DNA of 64,000 nt from Lachnospiraceae bacterium UBA3310. GTDB lineage: Bacteria > Bacillota > Clostridia > Lachnospirales > Lachnospiraceae. The stretch is from the NCBI GenBank assembly GCA_002361355.1, contig DESQ01000030.1:62001-126000 (forward strand). The letters are read 5' to 3'. Of this stretch, positions 50,124 to 58,210 are shown one piece after another. The position numbers and the translations under genes are program-made. The notes below the pieces were generated by a model. That model was not told the origin of the DNA, did no database searches, and worked only from the letters and a program-made list of their open reading frames with translations. The number at the start of each line of letters is the position of its first letter. Within the stretch, counting starts at the first letter, position 1.

Positions 50124-51377
50124 ATGGCAAACATTATTCCGTTTCGGGCAATCAGGCCCAGAGCCGATCTGGCAGATAAAATTGCGGCGCTTCCCTATGA
50201 CGTTTACAACAGGGAAGAGGCGAGGAAAGCGGTGGAGAAAGACGAGTACACCTTCCTTCGGATAGACAGGCCGGAGACGCAGTTTCCGGAAGATTACGAT
50301 ATGTATGCGCCTGAAGTGTACGACAAGGCAAGGCAGATGCTCGATCAGATGATAGAGGAAGGGCTTTTCATACAGGAGACAAGGGCGGCATACTATGTCT
50401 ATGAATTGGTGATGGATGGCAGATCCCAGGTGGGAATCGGGGCATGCGCCTCCGTGGACGATTATGACAGGCGGGTGATTAAGAAGCATGAGAATACCCG
50501 TGCGGACAAGGAAGCCGACCGTATCCGTCATGTAGATGTGTGCAGCGCCCAGACCGGGCCGATTTTTCTTGCCTATCGCAGAAGGGAAGAGATTGAGCAG
50601 GAGGTCAAACGGGCGATGGCAGGTGAACCGGTCTATGATTTTAAGGCCGATGACGGTATTACACACAGACTCTGGGTGATTGACGGGGAGGGCGCTGTGA
50701 AGCGGATTCAGGCAGCCTTTTCCCAGGTGGAAGATATCTATATTGCGGACGGCCATCATCGGTGTGCGTCGGCGGTGCGTGTCTCAAAGAAGAGGCGCGC
50801 CGCGTTTCCTGATTATACAGGGAAAGAGGAATTTAATTATTTCCTGTCGGTTTTGTTTCCGGACGACCAGCTTATGATTATGGACTATAACCGGGTGGTG
50901 AAGCCGGGGGAGGAATTTGACCAGAGCACGTTTCTGGAGAAGACAGGGCAGGTTTTTTCGGTGGAAAAGCGGGGAAAAGAGCCGTATAAGCCGGAGAAGA
51001 AGGGCGAGATCGGTATGTATTATGAGGATGAGTGGTACCGCCTTACTATAAATAACGACTGTTACACAGGAGATCCGGTGGAGGATCTGGATGTGGCGGT
51101 TTTACAGAAGTATCTTTTAGAGCCGGTGTTTGGCATTACAGATCCGAAGGTGGACGCGCGGATAGATTTTGTAGGCGGTATCAGAGGGTTAAAGGAACTG
51201 GAACGGCGTGTCCACACGGATGCCAAGGTGGCATTTGCCATGTTTCCCACAGACATTCATGAGCTCTTTGCCGTGTCGGATGCGGGAAAGCTGATGCCTC
51301 CGAAATCCACCTGGTTTGAGCCGAAGCTTCGGAGCGGTATCCTGATTCACAGGATAGAGGAAAGCGGAAATAACTGA
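50124..51377 (+). CDS. DUF1015 family protein (ParB/SerK-like motifs)
   Basis: 417 residues. N-terminal IIPFRAIRPRADLADKIAALPYDVYN is the family hallmark; HENTRADKEADRI (about 128-140) and IADGHHRCASAVRVSKKRR (about 206-224) hold conserved polar residues. The second motif resembles the DGHHR motif of ParB-like nucleotide-handling domains, including archaeal serine kinase SerK. The family has no fully settled function. Its place next to serC-serA, within 500 bases and behind a small gene, is consistent with a role in serine/phosphoserine metabolism, but that is inference. Confidence 0.88.
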   Translation: MANIIPFRAIRPRADLADKIAALPYDVYNREEARKAVEKDEYTFLRIDRPETQFPEDYDMYAPEVYDKARQMLDQMIEEGLFIQETRAAYYVYELVMDGRSQVGIGACASVDDYDRRVIKKHENTRADKEADRIRHVDVCSAQTGPIFLAYRRREEIEQEVKRAMAGEPVYDFKADDGITHRLWVIDGEGAVKRIQAAFSQVEDIYIADGHHRCASAVRVSKKRRAAFPDYTGKEEFNYFLSVLFPDDQLMIMDYNRVVKPGEEFDQSTFLEKTGQVFSVEKRGKEPYKPEKKGEIGMYYEDEWYRLTINNDCYTGDPVEDLDVAVLQKYLLEPVFGITDPKVDARIDFVGGIRGLKELERRVHTDAKVAFAMFPTDIHELFAVSDAGKLMPPKSTWFEPKLRSGILIHRIEESGNN

Positions 51378-51425
51378 GAATTTGGGAACGAAAAATAAAA
51401 CAACAGAAAGACGGGGTAGCTGCGG

Positions 51426-54008
51426 ATGAATAAAAAATTATATAAGCTGATGAACTGGGCACAGATTGAGGAGATTGTCTATTCGGAATCGGATCATCCA
51501 CATGACATTCTGGGTGCGCATGTGGTGGGAAATTCGGTGTTGGTGCAGACATTCCAGCCCGGTGCAAAGAGCGTGCGTCTCCAGCTTTTGGAGGGAGATA
51601 AGAGCTATCGGATGGAGGAGGCTGACGAGGAGGGCTATTTTGCGCTGCTTTTGTCGGGAAAGACAATTCCTGCCTACGAGTATGTGGTGGAAGCCGGGAA
51701 CGGAAGCCTTAAGAAAGTACGTGATGCTTATAATTTTGCACCGCAGATTACAAAGAAGGATACGGAAAAATTCGAGGCGGGCATCCATTACAGTGTTTAT
51801 GAGAAGCTTGGCGCGCATCCGGGTGCTGCGGACGGCGTATCGGGCACTTATTTTGCGGTTTGGGCGCCGAACGCCCTGCGCGTCAGCGTAGTCGGTGATT
51901 TTAACGGATGGGACGGCAGATGCCACCAGATGAGGCGGCTTTGGGATTCCGGTATTTTTGAGATATTTATTCCCGATGTGAAGGAAGGGGACTGCTATAA
52001 ATATGAAATTAAGGTAAAGAGCGGTCTGGTATACATGAAGGCGGATCCCTATGGCTTCGGCGCGCAGCTTAGGCCGGAGAGCGCTTCGGTGGTTCGCGAT
52101 ATTAAGGGCTTTTCGTGGAAGGATGAGGGATGGCTTAAGGAGCGGGCATCCCTGCAGGCGGAAGATAAACCTATGAGTGTTTATGAACTTTATCTTGGCT
52201 CCTTTGAGAAACCTTCTGATGGCAGGGAATTTTATACTTACAGAGAACTGGCGCCGAAGGTCGTCGACTATGTGAAGAAGATGGGGTACACCCATATTGA
52301 ACTGATGCCGGTCATGGAACATCCGTTGGATGAATCATGGGGATATCAGGTGATCGGTTACTATGCGCCTACCGCGCGCTACGGTACACCGGCAGACTTC
52401 ATGTATTTTGTGAATGAGATGCACAGGGCGGGGATCGGTGTGATTCTGGATTGGGTGCCAGCGCATTTTCCGAGAGACACTTACGGTCTTTCTTCCTTTG
52501 ACGGTACCTGTCTGTATGAGCATCAGGATCCGAGACAGGGCTTTCACCCTCACTGGGGGACGTTAATATATAATTACGGGCGCCCTCAGGTGAGCAATTA
52601 CCTGATTGCCAACGCCCTGTACTGGGTGGAACAATACCATGCGGACGGCATCCGCATTGATGCAGTGGCATCCATGCTTTATCTGGATTACGGGAAAAAT
52701 GACGGGGAATGGGTGGCGAATATTTACGGCGGCCATGAAAATCTGGAGGCGGTGGAACTCTTAAAGCACTTAAATTCCATTATGAAGAAGAGAAATCCCG
52801 GCGTGCTGATGATTGCGGAGGAGTCCACGGCATGGCCGAAGGTGACAGGCGCTCTTGACGAGGACGGCCTTGGCTTTGACTTAAAGTGGAACATGGGCTT
52901 TATGAATGATTATCTTGGCTATATTACGACGGATCCCTTTTTCCGGTCGGGGAGACATAACGATTTGACTTTCAGTATGATCTATGCTTACAGCGAGAAG
53001 TTTATGCTTGTGCTGTCCCACGATGAGGTTGTGCACGGCAAGGGCACGCTCCTTGGCAGGATGCCGGGAGAGAGAAAGAAACAGTTTGCCAATCTGCGAC
53101 TGACCTTTGCCTATCATATAACCCATCCCGGTAAGAAACTGCTGTTTATGGGGCAGGATATCGGAGAGTACAACGAGTTCAATGAGAAGCGGGCGGTTGA
53201 GTGGGAACTTTTGGAAAATGAGGATCACAGGAAACTTAATCAGATGGTGGCAGCGTTAAACAGGCTTTATAAGTCTTCGCCGGCGCTTTATCAGAAGGAT
53301 AATTCATGGGAAGGCTTTGAGTGGATCAACTGCATTACGCCGAATGCCTGCATGCTGTCCTATATCAGAAAAGCGGATCATGTCACGGATATGCTGGTGG
53401 TGGTGGCAAACTTTGCCGATGCCAGGCAGGAGTTTCGCGTGGGTGTTCCCTGTGAGGGAAAATACAGGGAAGTCTTTAATACCGACGACACGGCGTACGG
53501 CGGCAGCGGTATCTTAAATAAGGATGTCTGCGGTACGATTGAGACGGAGTGGGATGGCAAGCCTTATGCCATTGATATGGTAAGTGCACCTTTAAGTATC
53601 AGTATATTCTCCTATACGCCTTACACGAAGGAGGAAAAGGCGGAGATTGAGCGCAGACGTGCGGAAGAACGCCGTCTGGCGAAGGAGGCGGAAGAGAGAC
53701 GCCTTGCGAAAGAGGAGGCCGAACGCACGGCAAAAGAGGCCGCCGAGGCAAAGGAGCAGGCAAAGAAGGCCGCGGAGGAGGCGAAAGAACTGGCAAAACG
53801 CGCGGCGGCGCAGGCGAGGGAGAGCGCAAAGACTGCGGAGCTTTTGGAGAAAAAGGCACAGGCAGCGGCTCAGAAACTGCAGGAGCTGACAAAGAAGCCG
53901 CAAACTACAGGGAAGAAACCAACTGCAAAGCGGACGAACAATAAAAAAACATCTGTTACGAGAAACACGCAGAAGACTAAGACGGAAAATAAGACAGAGA
54001 AAAAGTAG
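51426..54008 (+). CDS. glgB: 1,4-alpha-glucan branching enzyme with a long charged C-terminal tail
   Basis: Introduces alpha-1,6 branches into glycogen. 860 residues. N-terminal beta-domains (the CBM48-like VWAPNALRVSVVGDFNGWDG near 143-162), then the GH13 barrel with DGIRIDAVASMLYLDYG (nucleophile Asp about 411), IAEESTAWP (acid Glu about 465) and LSHDEVVHGKG, and an all-beta C domain. Normal family length ends near residue 725-730; from there a Glu/Lys/Ala-rich, coiled-coil-like region and then a Thr/Lys-rich tail of about 130 residues are added. Reading frame and base use continue into it, and the domain ends in a normal stop. No other glycogen gene is near. Confidence 0.95.
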   Translation: MNKKLYKLMNWAQIEEIVYSESDHPHDILGAHVVGNSVLVQTFQPGAKSVRLQLLEGDKSYRMEEADEEGYFALLLSGKTIPAYEYVVEAGNGSLKKVRDAYNFAPQITKKDTEKFEAGIHYSVYEKLGAHPGAADGVSGTYFAVWAPNALRVSVVGDFNGWDGRCHQMRRLWDSGIFEIFIPDVKEGDCYKYEIKVKSGLVYMKADPYGFGAQLRPESASVVRDIKGFSWKDEGWLKERASLQAEDKPMSVYELYLGSFEKPSDGREFYTYRELAPKVVDYVKKMGYTHIELMPVMEHPLDESWGYQVIGYYAPTARYGTPADFMYFVNEMHRAGIGVILDWVPAHFPRDTYGLSSFDGTCLYEHQDPRQGFHPHWGTLIYNYGRPQVSNYLIANALYWVEQYHADGIRIDAVASMLYLDYGKNDGEWVANIYGGHENLEAVELLKHLNSIMKKRNPGVLMIAEESTAWPKVTGALDEDGLGFDLKWNMGFMNDYLGYITTDPFFRSGRHNDLTFSMIYAYSEKFMLVLSHDEVVHGKGTLLGRMPGERKKQFANLRLTFAYHITHPGKKLLFMGQDIGEYNEFNEKRAVEWELLENEDHRKLNQMVAALNRLYKSSPALYQKDNSWEGFEWINCITPNACMLSYIRKADHVTDMLVVVANFADARQEFRVGVPCEGKYREVFNTDDTAYGGSGILNKDVCGTIETEWDGKPYAIDMVSAPLSISIFSYTPYTKEEKAEIERRRAEERRLAKEAEERRLAKEEAERTAKEAAEAKEQAKKAAEEAKELAKRAAAQARESAKTAELLEKKAQAAAQKLQELTKKPQTTGKKPTAKRTNNKKTSVTRNTQKTKTENKTEKK

Positions 54009-54041
54009 AAGGCGGCAGATGGCAAAGGAGCGGAAAAGAGC

Positions 54042-54917
54042 ATGGAAGAGCAGGCGGTGCAGGAGCAGATCAGAGAGATCGGGTTTATTGCGTCAGATGA
54101 ACTTCAGGTGGGAGCGATAGAGAAATATTTGCAGGAACTGCCGGATAAACTGCTCCGGTTCGGCGTCAGGATACTGATGGCGCTGGTGGTATTCTTTGTC
54201 GGCGTACAACTGATCAGGCTGATTCGCAGAATTTTGCGTAAATCTTTTGAAAGGCGCAACGTGGACTTGGGCGTGAGCCGGTTTATGGATTCTTTTGTCA
54301 AGGCGGTGCTCTATATCCTGCTGCTCTTTATGATCGCCTCTTACTTTGGGATGGATGTCACCAGCGTTGTGGCATTGGTCGGTTCTGCCGGTGTGGCGAT
54401 TGGTCTGGCGGTTCAGGGAAGCCTTTCCAACTTTGCGGGCGGCGTATTGATTCTGCTCTTACAGCCCTTTAAGATTGGGGATTATATCAGGGACAGTGCA
54501 GGAAACGAGGGGACGGTGGAGGAGGTACAGCTTTTTTATACGAGACTGATCACACCCGACCGTCATGTCGTGGTAGTGCCGAACGGAACACTCGCCAACA
54601 GCAATATTCTGAATATGAGTTCTGTTGACGACCGCAGGATGGATATTAAGGTAGGGATTTCCTACGATGCGGATATCCGCAGGGCGAAGGAAGTGCTTCT
54701 TAAAGTTTTGGAGGAAGATCCCGGTGTCTTACAGGATCAGGAGAAGCTGGTGTTTGTGGATGAGCTTGCGGACAGCAGCGTGATTCTTGATCTGCGCTGT
54801 TACAGCAAGAACGAAATGTTCTGGGAGACAAAGTGGCGTCTCACGGAGAAAGTTAAGTATGCGCTGGATGAGGCAAAGATCAGCATTCCTTTTCCACAGT
54901 TGGATGTCCATATGTAA
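54042..54917 (+). CDS. mscS: Small-conductance mechanosensitive channel, MscS type
   Basis: 291 residues. A short N-terminal region, then three spans (about 40-60, 84-104 and 108-135); the pore-lining helix reads VALVGSAGVAIGLAVQGSLSNFAGG, typical of MscS TM3. The beta domain follows with the FKIGDYIRD signature. It opens under membrane tension to release solutes in osmotic downshock. It comes 33 bases after glgB and ends before a tRNA gene with its own promoter. Confidence 0.96.
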   Translation: MEEQAVQEQIREIGFIASDELQVGAIEKYLQELPDKLLRFGVRILMALVVFFVGVQLIRLIRRILRKSFERRNVDLGVSRFMDSFVKAVLYILLLFMIASYFGMDVTSVVALVGSAGVAIGLAVQGSLSNFAGGVLILLLQPFKIGDYIRDSAGNEGTVEEVQLFYTRLITPDRHVVVVPNGTLANSNILNMSSVDDRRMDIKVGISYDADIRRAKEVLLKVLEEDPGVLQDQEKLVFVDELADSSVILDLRCYSKNEMFWETKWRLTEKVKYALDEAKISIPFPQLDVHM

Positions 54918-54935
54918 GATTTCAAGAAAAATCTC

Positions 54936-54964
54936 TTGCAAAATGGCAAGTTCCATCATATAAT
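54936..54964 (+). promoter_or_regulatory. Promoter for tRNA-Thr
   Basis: TTGCAA, exactly 17 bases, TATAAT, ending about 20 bases before the tRNA. Near-consensus. Confidence 0.8.
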
Positions 54965-54984
54965 AGTCATTGTTGTAAGGTTAT

Positions 54985-55057
54985 GCTGGAATAGCGCAGT
55001 TGGTAGCGCAACTGATTCGTAATCAGTAGGTCGAGGGTTCGAGTCCCTTTTCCAGCT
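54985..55057 (+). tRNA. tRNA-Thr (anticodon CGT)
   Basis: 73 nt cloverleaf: acceptor GCTGGAA pairs with TTCCAGC; D arm GCGC/GCGC with AGTTGGTA loop; anticodon stem ACTGA/TCAGT with loop TTCGTAA (anticodon CGT, reading ACG); T arm GAGGG/CCCTT (with a G-T pair) and loop TTCGAGT. The 3' CCA is not encoded. The element that follows begins 4 bases downstream. Confidence 0.97.
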
Positions 55058-55060
55058 TTC

Positions 55061-55182
55061 GCGTATAAGCAGAGTCAAAAACAGGCACAAACCGTTTTAT
55101 GCTTGCATAAGAAACGGTTTGTGCCTGTTTTTGACGAGCAACGCGAATGAAAAATGCGTAGCATTTTGAATCTGCTTATATG
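55061..55182. repeat. Large nested palindromic element (repeat G, copy B)
   Basis: Outer arms: GCGTATAAGCAGA at 55061 and TCTGCTTATATG at 55171. Inside is an almost uninterrupted hairpin whose 24-base arms (55074-55097 and 55112-55135) match perfectly, with further pairing in the loop; to its right is a small hairpin AAAATGC-GTA-GCATTTT (55151-55167). It starts 4 bases after tRNA-Thr. It contains no coding frame of note. The outer arm is shared with 22202-22236. Confidence 0.8.
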
Positions 55183-55239
55183 TATAGTGACTAATCAAGT
55201 CAGTCAAAAACGCTTCTGAAACTTTTCTGAAAATATATA

Positions 55240-55253
55240 CCACAATAACTTGA
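55240..55253. promoter_or_regulatory. NrdR box 1 upstream of nrdD
   Basis: CCACAATAACTTGA agrees with the NrdR consensus ACACWATATMTTGT at 11 of 14 positions. It overlaps the -35 element of the nrdD promoter and lies 31 bases (three helical turns) before a second box. Confidence 0.65.
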
Positions 55254-55277
55254 CATAATATCTTTGCGTGATACAAT
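55250..55277 (+). promoter_or_regulatory. Promoter for nrdD-nrdG
   Basis: TTGACA, 16 bases, TACAAT, about 70 bases before the nrdD start. Both hexamers overlap the NrdR-like boxes, so NrdR binding would block it. Confidence 0.7.
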
Positions 55278-55284
55278 ATGTAGT
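55271..55284. promoter_or_regulatory. NrdR box 2 upstream of nrdD
   Basis: ATACAATATGTAGT agrees with the NrdR consensus at 11 of 14 positions; it includes the -10 box. NrdR is a Zn-ribbon/ATP-cone repressor that binds pairs of such boxes at this spacing. Confidence 0.65.
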
Positions 55285-55348
55285 ATGCGCAGCATAGGAA
55301 TGACATACATCATGTAGGGTATTATAGAGAGTATGGGGGCGTTACTGA

Positions 55349-57511
55349 ATGAAGATTATCAAGAGAAGTGGTGTGGAGGTCAATTTTGATCTGAAAAAGA
55401 TCATAGCGGCTATCAAAAAGGCGAACAACAGCGTTCGGGAGGAGGATCGTCTGTCGGAGACGGAAATTGACGAGATTGCCTCCGTGGTGGCGGATCATTG
55501 TGAGGAGATGAGAAGGGCTCCCAGTGTGGAGGAAATTCAGGATATGGTGGAGAACCAGCTTATGAAGTACCGGGCCTACACCATTTCCAGAAATTATATT
55601 ACTTATCGGTATAAGAGAGCGCTTGTCCGCAAGTCCAATTCTACGGATGAGCAGATCTTAAGTCTTTTGGAGTGCAACAACGAGGAAGTAAAGCAGGAAA
55701 ACTCCAATAAAAATCCCACGGTCAACAGCGTGCAGAGAGATTATATGGCCGGGGAAGTGAGCAAGGATATTACGAAGCGTTTTCTGCTTGCGCCTGATAT
55801 TGTGGAAGCGCATGAGCAGGGCGTCATTCATTTCCATGACGCGGACTATTTTGCCCAGCATATGCACAACTGTTGTCTGGTCAATCTGGAGGATATGCTG
55901 CAAAACGGCACTGTGATCAGCGAGACGATGATTGACACGCCAAGAAGTTTTTCCACGGCATGCAATGTGGCGACCCAGAGCATCGCACAGATTGCAAGCT
56001 GTCAGTATGGCGGGCAGAGCATCACCCTTTCCCATCTGGCTCCTTTCGTGAATGTGAGCCGCGAGAAGTTCCGCAGGAAGGTGCGGGAAGAGATGGAGGA
56101 GATGGGGGTCGCTGTGACCGAGGAGCAGATCAATGACATTGCGGAGCGGCGTGTGAAGGACGAGATCAGACAGGGTGTCCAGATCATCCAGTATCAGGTG
56201 ATCACCCTTATGACCACCAACGGGCAGGCACCGTTTATCACGGTGTTTATGTATATCGACGAGGTGCCGGAGGGGCAACTTCGGGACGATCTGGCGATGA
56301 TCATAGAAGAGATGCTGAATCAGCGGATCCGCGGTGTCAAGAATGAGAAGGGCGTTTACATCACGCCGGCTTTTCCGAAGCTGATCTATGTGCTGGAGGA
56401 GGATAATATCCGCGAGGGCACAAAGTACTGGTATCTGACCAAGCTGGCGGCGGAATGCACGGCAAAGCGGATGGTGCCTGATTATATTTCCGAGAAAATC
56501 ATGAAGAAGTTAAAGGATGGCAACTGCTATACCTGTATGGGATGTCGTTCCTTCCTTACCGTGTACCATGACGAGAACGACCGGCCTAAGTTTTACGGCA
56601 GGTTTAATCAGGGCGTGGTCACTTTAAATCTGGTGGATGTGGCATGCTCTTCGGGGAAAAATATGGAGCGGTTCTGGCAGATTATGGACGAGAGGCTTGA
56701 GCTTTGCAAGCGTGCCCTGATGGCCCGGCACAACCGTCTGAAAGGAACACTCTCGGACGTGGCGCCGATCCTGTGGCAGAACGGCGCGCTGGCGAGACTT
56801 AAGAAGGGGGAGAAGATTGACAAGCTTCTCTATGGCGGTTATTCCACCATATCCCTCGGTTATGCAGGGCTTTGCGAATGCACCAGATATATGACGGGTA
56901 AGAGTCATACGGATCCGGAGGCGACGCCCTTTGCCCTGAAAGTGATGCAATATTTAAATAACGCATGTAATGAATGGCGGGAGGAGACCAATATTGATTT
57001 CAGTCTCTATGGTACGCCGCTTGAGTCCACCACCTACAAGTTTGCGAAATGCCTGCAGAAGCGTTTTGGTATCATCGAGGGTGTGACGGATAAGAATTAT
57101 ATCACCAACAGTTATCATGTACATGTGACGGAAGAGATCAATGCCTTTGAAAAACTGAAATTCGAGGCGCAGTTCCAGGAACTTTCTCCGGGCGGTGCGA
57201 TCAGCTATGTGGAAGTGCCTAATATGGAGAACAATCTGGACGCCGTGCTCGCTGTCATGCAGTACATTTATGACAATATTATGTATGCGGAATTAAACAC
57301 CAAGAGCGATTATTGCCAGGCGTGTGATTACCATGGGGAGATTCAGATTGTGGAGGATACCGACGGGAAGTTAATCTGGAAGTGTCCTAACTGCGGCAAT
57401 ACGGATCAGAATAAAATGAATGTGGCAAGACGTACCTGCGGCTATATTGGGACTCAGTTCTGGAATCAGGGCCGCACGCAGGAGATTAAAGAGAGAGTGT
57501 TGCATCTATGA
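55349..57511 (+). CDS. nrdD: Anaerobic ribonucleoside-triphosphate reductase (class III)
   Basis: Glycyl-radical enzyme that reduces ribonucleotides without oxygen. 720 residues. The N-terminal ATP-cone (about 1-90, KIIKRSGVEVNFDLKKI) sets allosteric control. The catalytic core contains HFHDADYFAQHMHNCCLVNLEDML. The C-terminus has a zinc-binding set of four cysteines (CQACDYHG and CPNCGN) and the radical site RTCGYIGTQFWNQG. Start ATG sits 20 bases after a weak GGGGG; no better site exists. Activated by NrdG, encoded 64 bases downstream; regulation is by two NrdR-like boxes. Confidence 0.98.
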   Translation: MKIIKRSGVEVNFDLKKIIAAIKKANNSVREEDRLSETEIDEIASVVADHCEEMRRAPSVEEIQDMVENQLMKYRAYTISRNYITYRYKRALVRKSNSTDEQILSLLECNNEEVKQENSNKNPTVNSVQRDYMAGEVSKDITKRFLLAPDIVEAHEQGVIHFHDADYFAQHMHNCCLVNLEDMLQNGTVISETMIDTPRSFSTACNVATQSIAQIASCQYGGQSITLSHLAPFVNVSREKFRRKVREEMEEMGVAVTEEQINDIAERRVKDEIRQGVQIIQYQVITLMTTNGQAPFITVFMYIDEVPEGQLRDDLAMIIEEMLNQRIRGVKNEKGVYITPAFPKLIYVLEEDNIREGTKYWYLTKLAAECTAKRMVPDYISEKIMKKLKDGNCYTCMGCRSFLTVYHDENDRPKFYGRFNQGVVTLNLVDVACSSGKNMERFWQIMDERLELCKRALMARHNRLKGTLSDVAPILWQNGALARLKKGEKIDKLLYGGYSTISLGYAGLCECTRYMTGKSHTDPEATPFALKVMQYLNNACNEWREETNIDFSLYGTPLESTTYKFAKCLQKRFGIIEGVTDKNYITNSYHVHVTEEINAFEKLKFEAQFQELSPGGAISYVEVPNMENNLDAVLAVMQYIYDNIMYAELNTKSDYCQACDYHGEIQIVEDTDGKLIWKCPNCGNTDQNKMNVARRTCGYIGTQFWNQGRTQEIKERVLHL

Positions 57512-57514
57512 ACC

Positions 57515-57566
57515 GAGGTAAATTTACTGCGTAAATTAACCTCACGAGATTTGCTGCGCAAACTCG
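57515..57566. repeat. Palindromic repeat R, copy 2 (double hairpin between nrdD and nrdG)
   Basis: First hairpin: GAGGTAAATTTAC pairs with GTAAATTAACCTC around TGC. Second: CGAGATTTGC pairs with GCAAACTCG around TGC. It starts 3 bases after the nrdD stop, has no U-run, and both loops are TGC. The first hairpin matches the element after prs and the second matches the one after serC. Confidence 0.75.
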
Positions 57567-57575
57567 AGGTAGAGT

Positions 57576-58106
57576 ATGAACTATGCGAATATAAAAAACT
57601 GTGATATTGCTAACGGGCCGGGCGTGCGTGTAACCCTGTTTGTCAGTGGCTGCAGTCATCACTGCGAGGGATGTTTCAATGAAGAAACATGGGATTTTCA
57701 GTACGGGGAGCCGTTTACGGAAGAGACCGCAGATAAAATCCTTGCAATGCTTGCGCCGGATTATATCGAGGGGTTAACCCTGCTTGGGGGTGAACCCCTT
57801 GAGCCTGTGAACAGGCAGGCGCTTTTGCCGCTTTTGCGGGCGGTGAAGGAGCGGTATCCTGGAAAAAATATCTGGTGTTATACGGGGTATCTTTTTGAGC
57901 GGGATATTTTGGAAACGTTCTGTACACAGTGGGCCAGGATGAGAGAGTTCCTGTCTTATCTCGATGTGATTGTGGACGGGGAATTTATTCTGGCGCAGAA
58001 AGATATCAGTCTGCGGTTTCGGGGATCTTGCAACCAGCGCATCATTTTGGTGCAGGAGTCTCTTAAGAGGGGCGAAGCGGTGTTGTGGGAGAAGGAGAAG
58101 AGATAG
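57576..58106 (+). CDS. nrdG: Anaerobic ribonucleotide reductase activating protein NrdG
   Basis: Radical-SAM enzyme that creates the glycyl radical on NrdD. 176 residues. The cluster motif is CSHHCEGC (C-x3-C-x2-C, about residues 26-33), then LTLLGGEPL, the SAM-binding GGE motif. The start ATG follows CTCGAGGTAGAGT, so its ribosome site is part of the R repeat's right edge. It ends in a terminator. Confidence 0.96.
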   Translation: MNYANIKNCDIANGPGVRVTLFVSGCSHHCEGCFNEETWDFQYGEPFTEETADKILAMLAPDYIEGLTLLGGEPLEPVNRQALLPLLRAVKERYPGKNIWCYTGYLFERDILETFCTQWARMREFLSYLDVIVDGEFILAQKDISLRFRGSCNQRIILVQESLKRGEAVLWEKEKR

Positions 58107-58172
58107 AAGCATGGGAGGGGCGTCGTCGTTAAATTTGCGGAGTACGAAGAAGAATAAGGAAAAACAGATTTA

Positions 58173-58210
58173 TCAGCATCACTGAGCGGGTCGGTGATGC
58201 TGACTTTTTT
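58173..58210 (+). terminator. Terminator after nrdG
   Basis: TCAGCATCAC pairs with GTGATGCTGA around a short loop, followed by C and TTTTTT. It is convergent with the ABC permease gene that ends at its edge. Confidence 0.9.

Noticed and set aside
53592..53903. Leu/Arg-rich minus-strand frame opposite the glgB tail
   Set aside because: A shadow of the repetitive Glu/Lys/Ala codons; no start signal of note.
54985..55182. tRNA-Thr plus downstream palindrome as an integration (att) site
   Set aside because: No integrase, no second copy of the tRNA 3' end and no phage or island gene in the window.
55061..55182. Large palindrome as a CRISPR or tRNA-like structure
   Set aside because: No direct-repeat/spacer layout and no cloverleaf; it is a nested inverted repeat.
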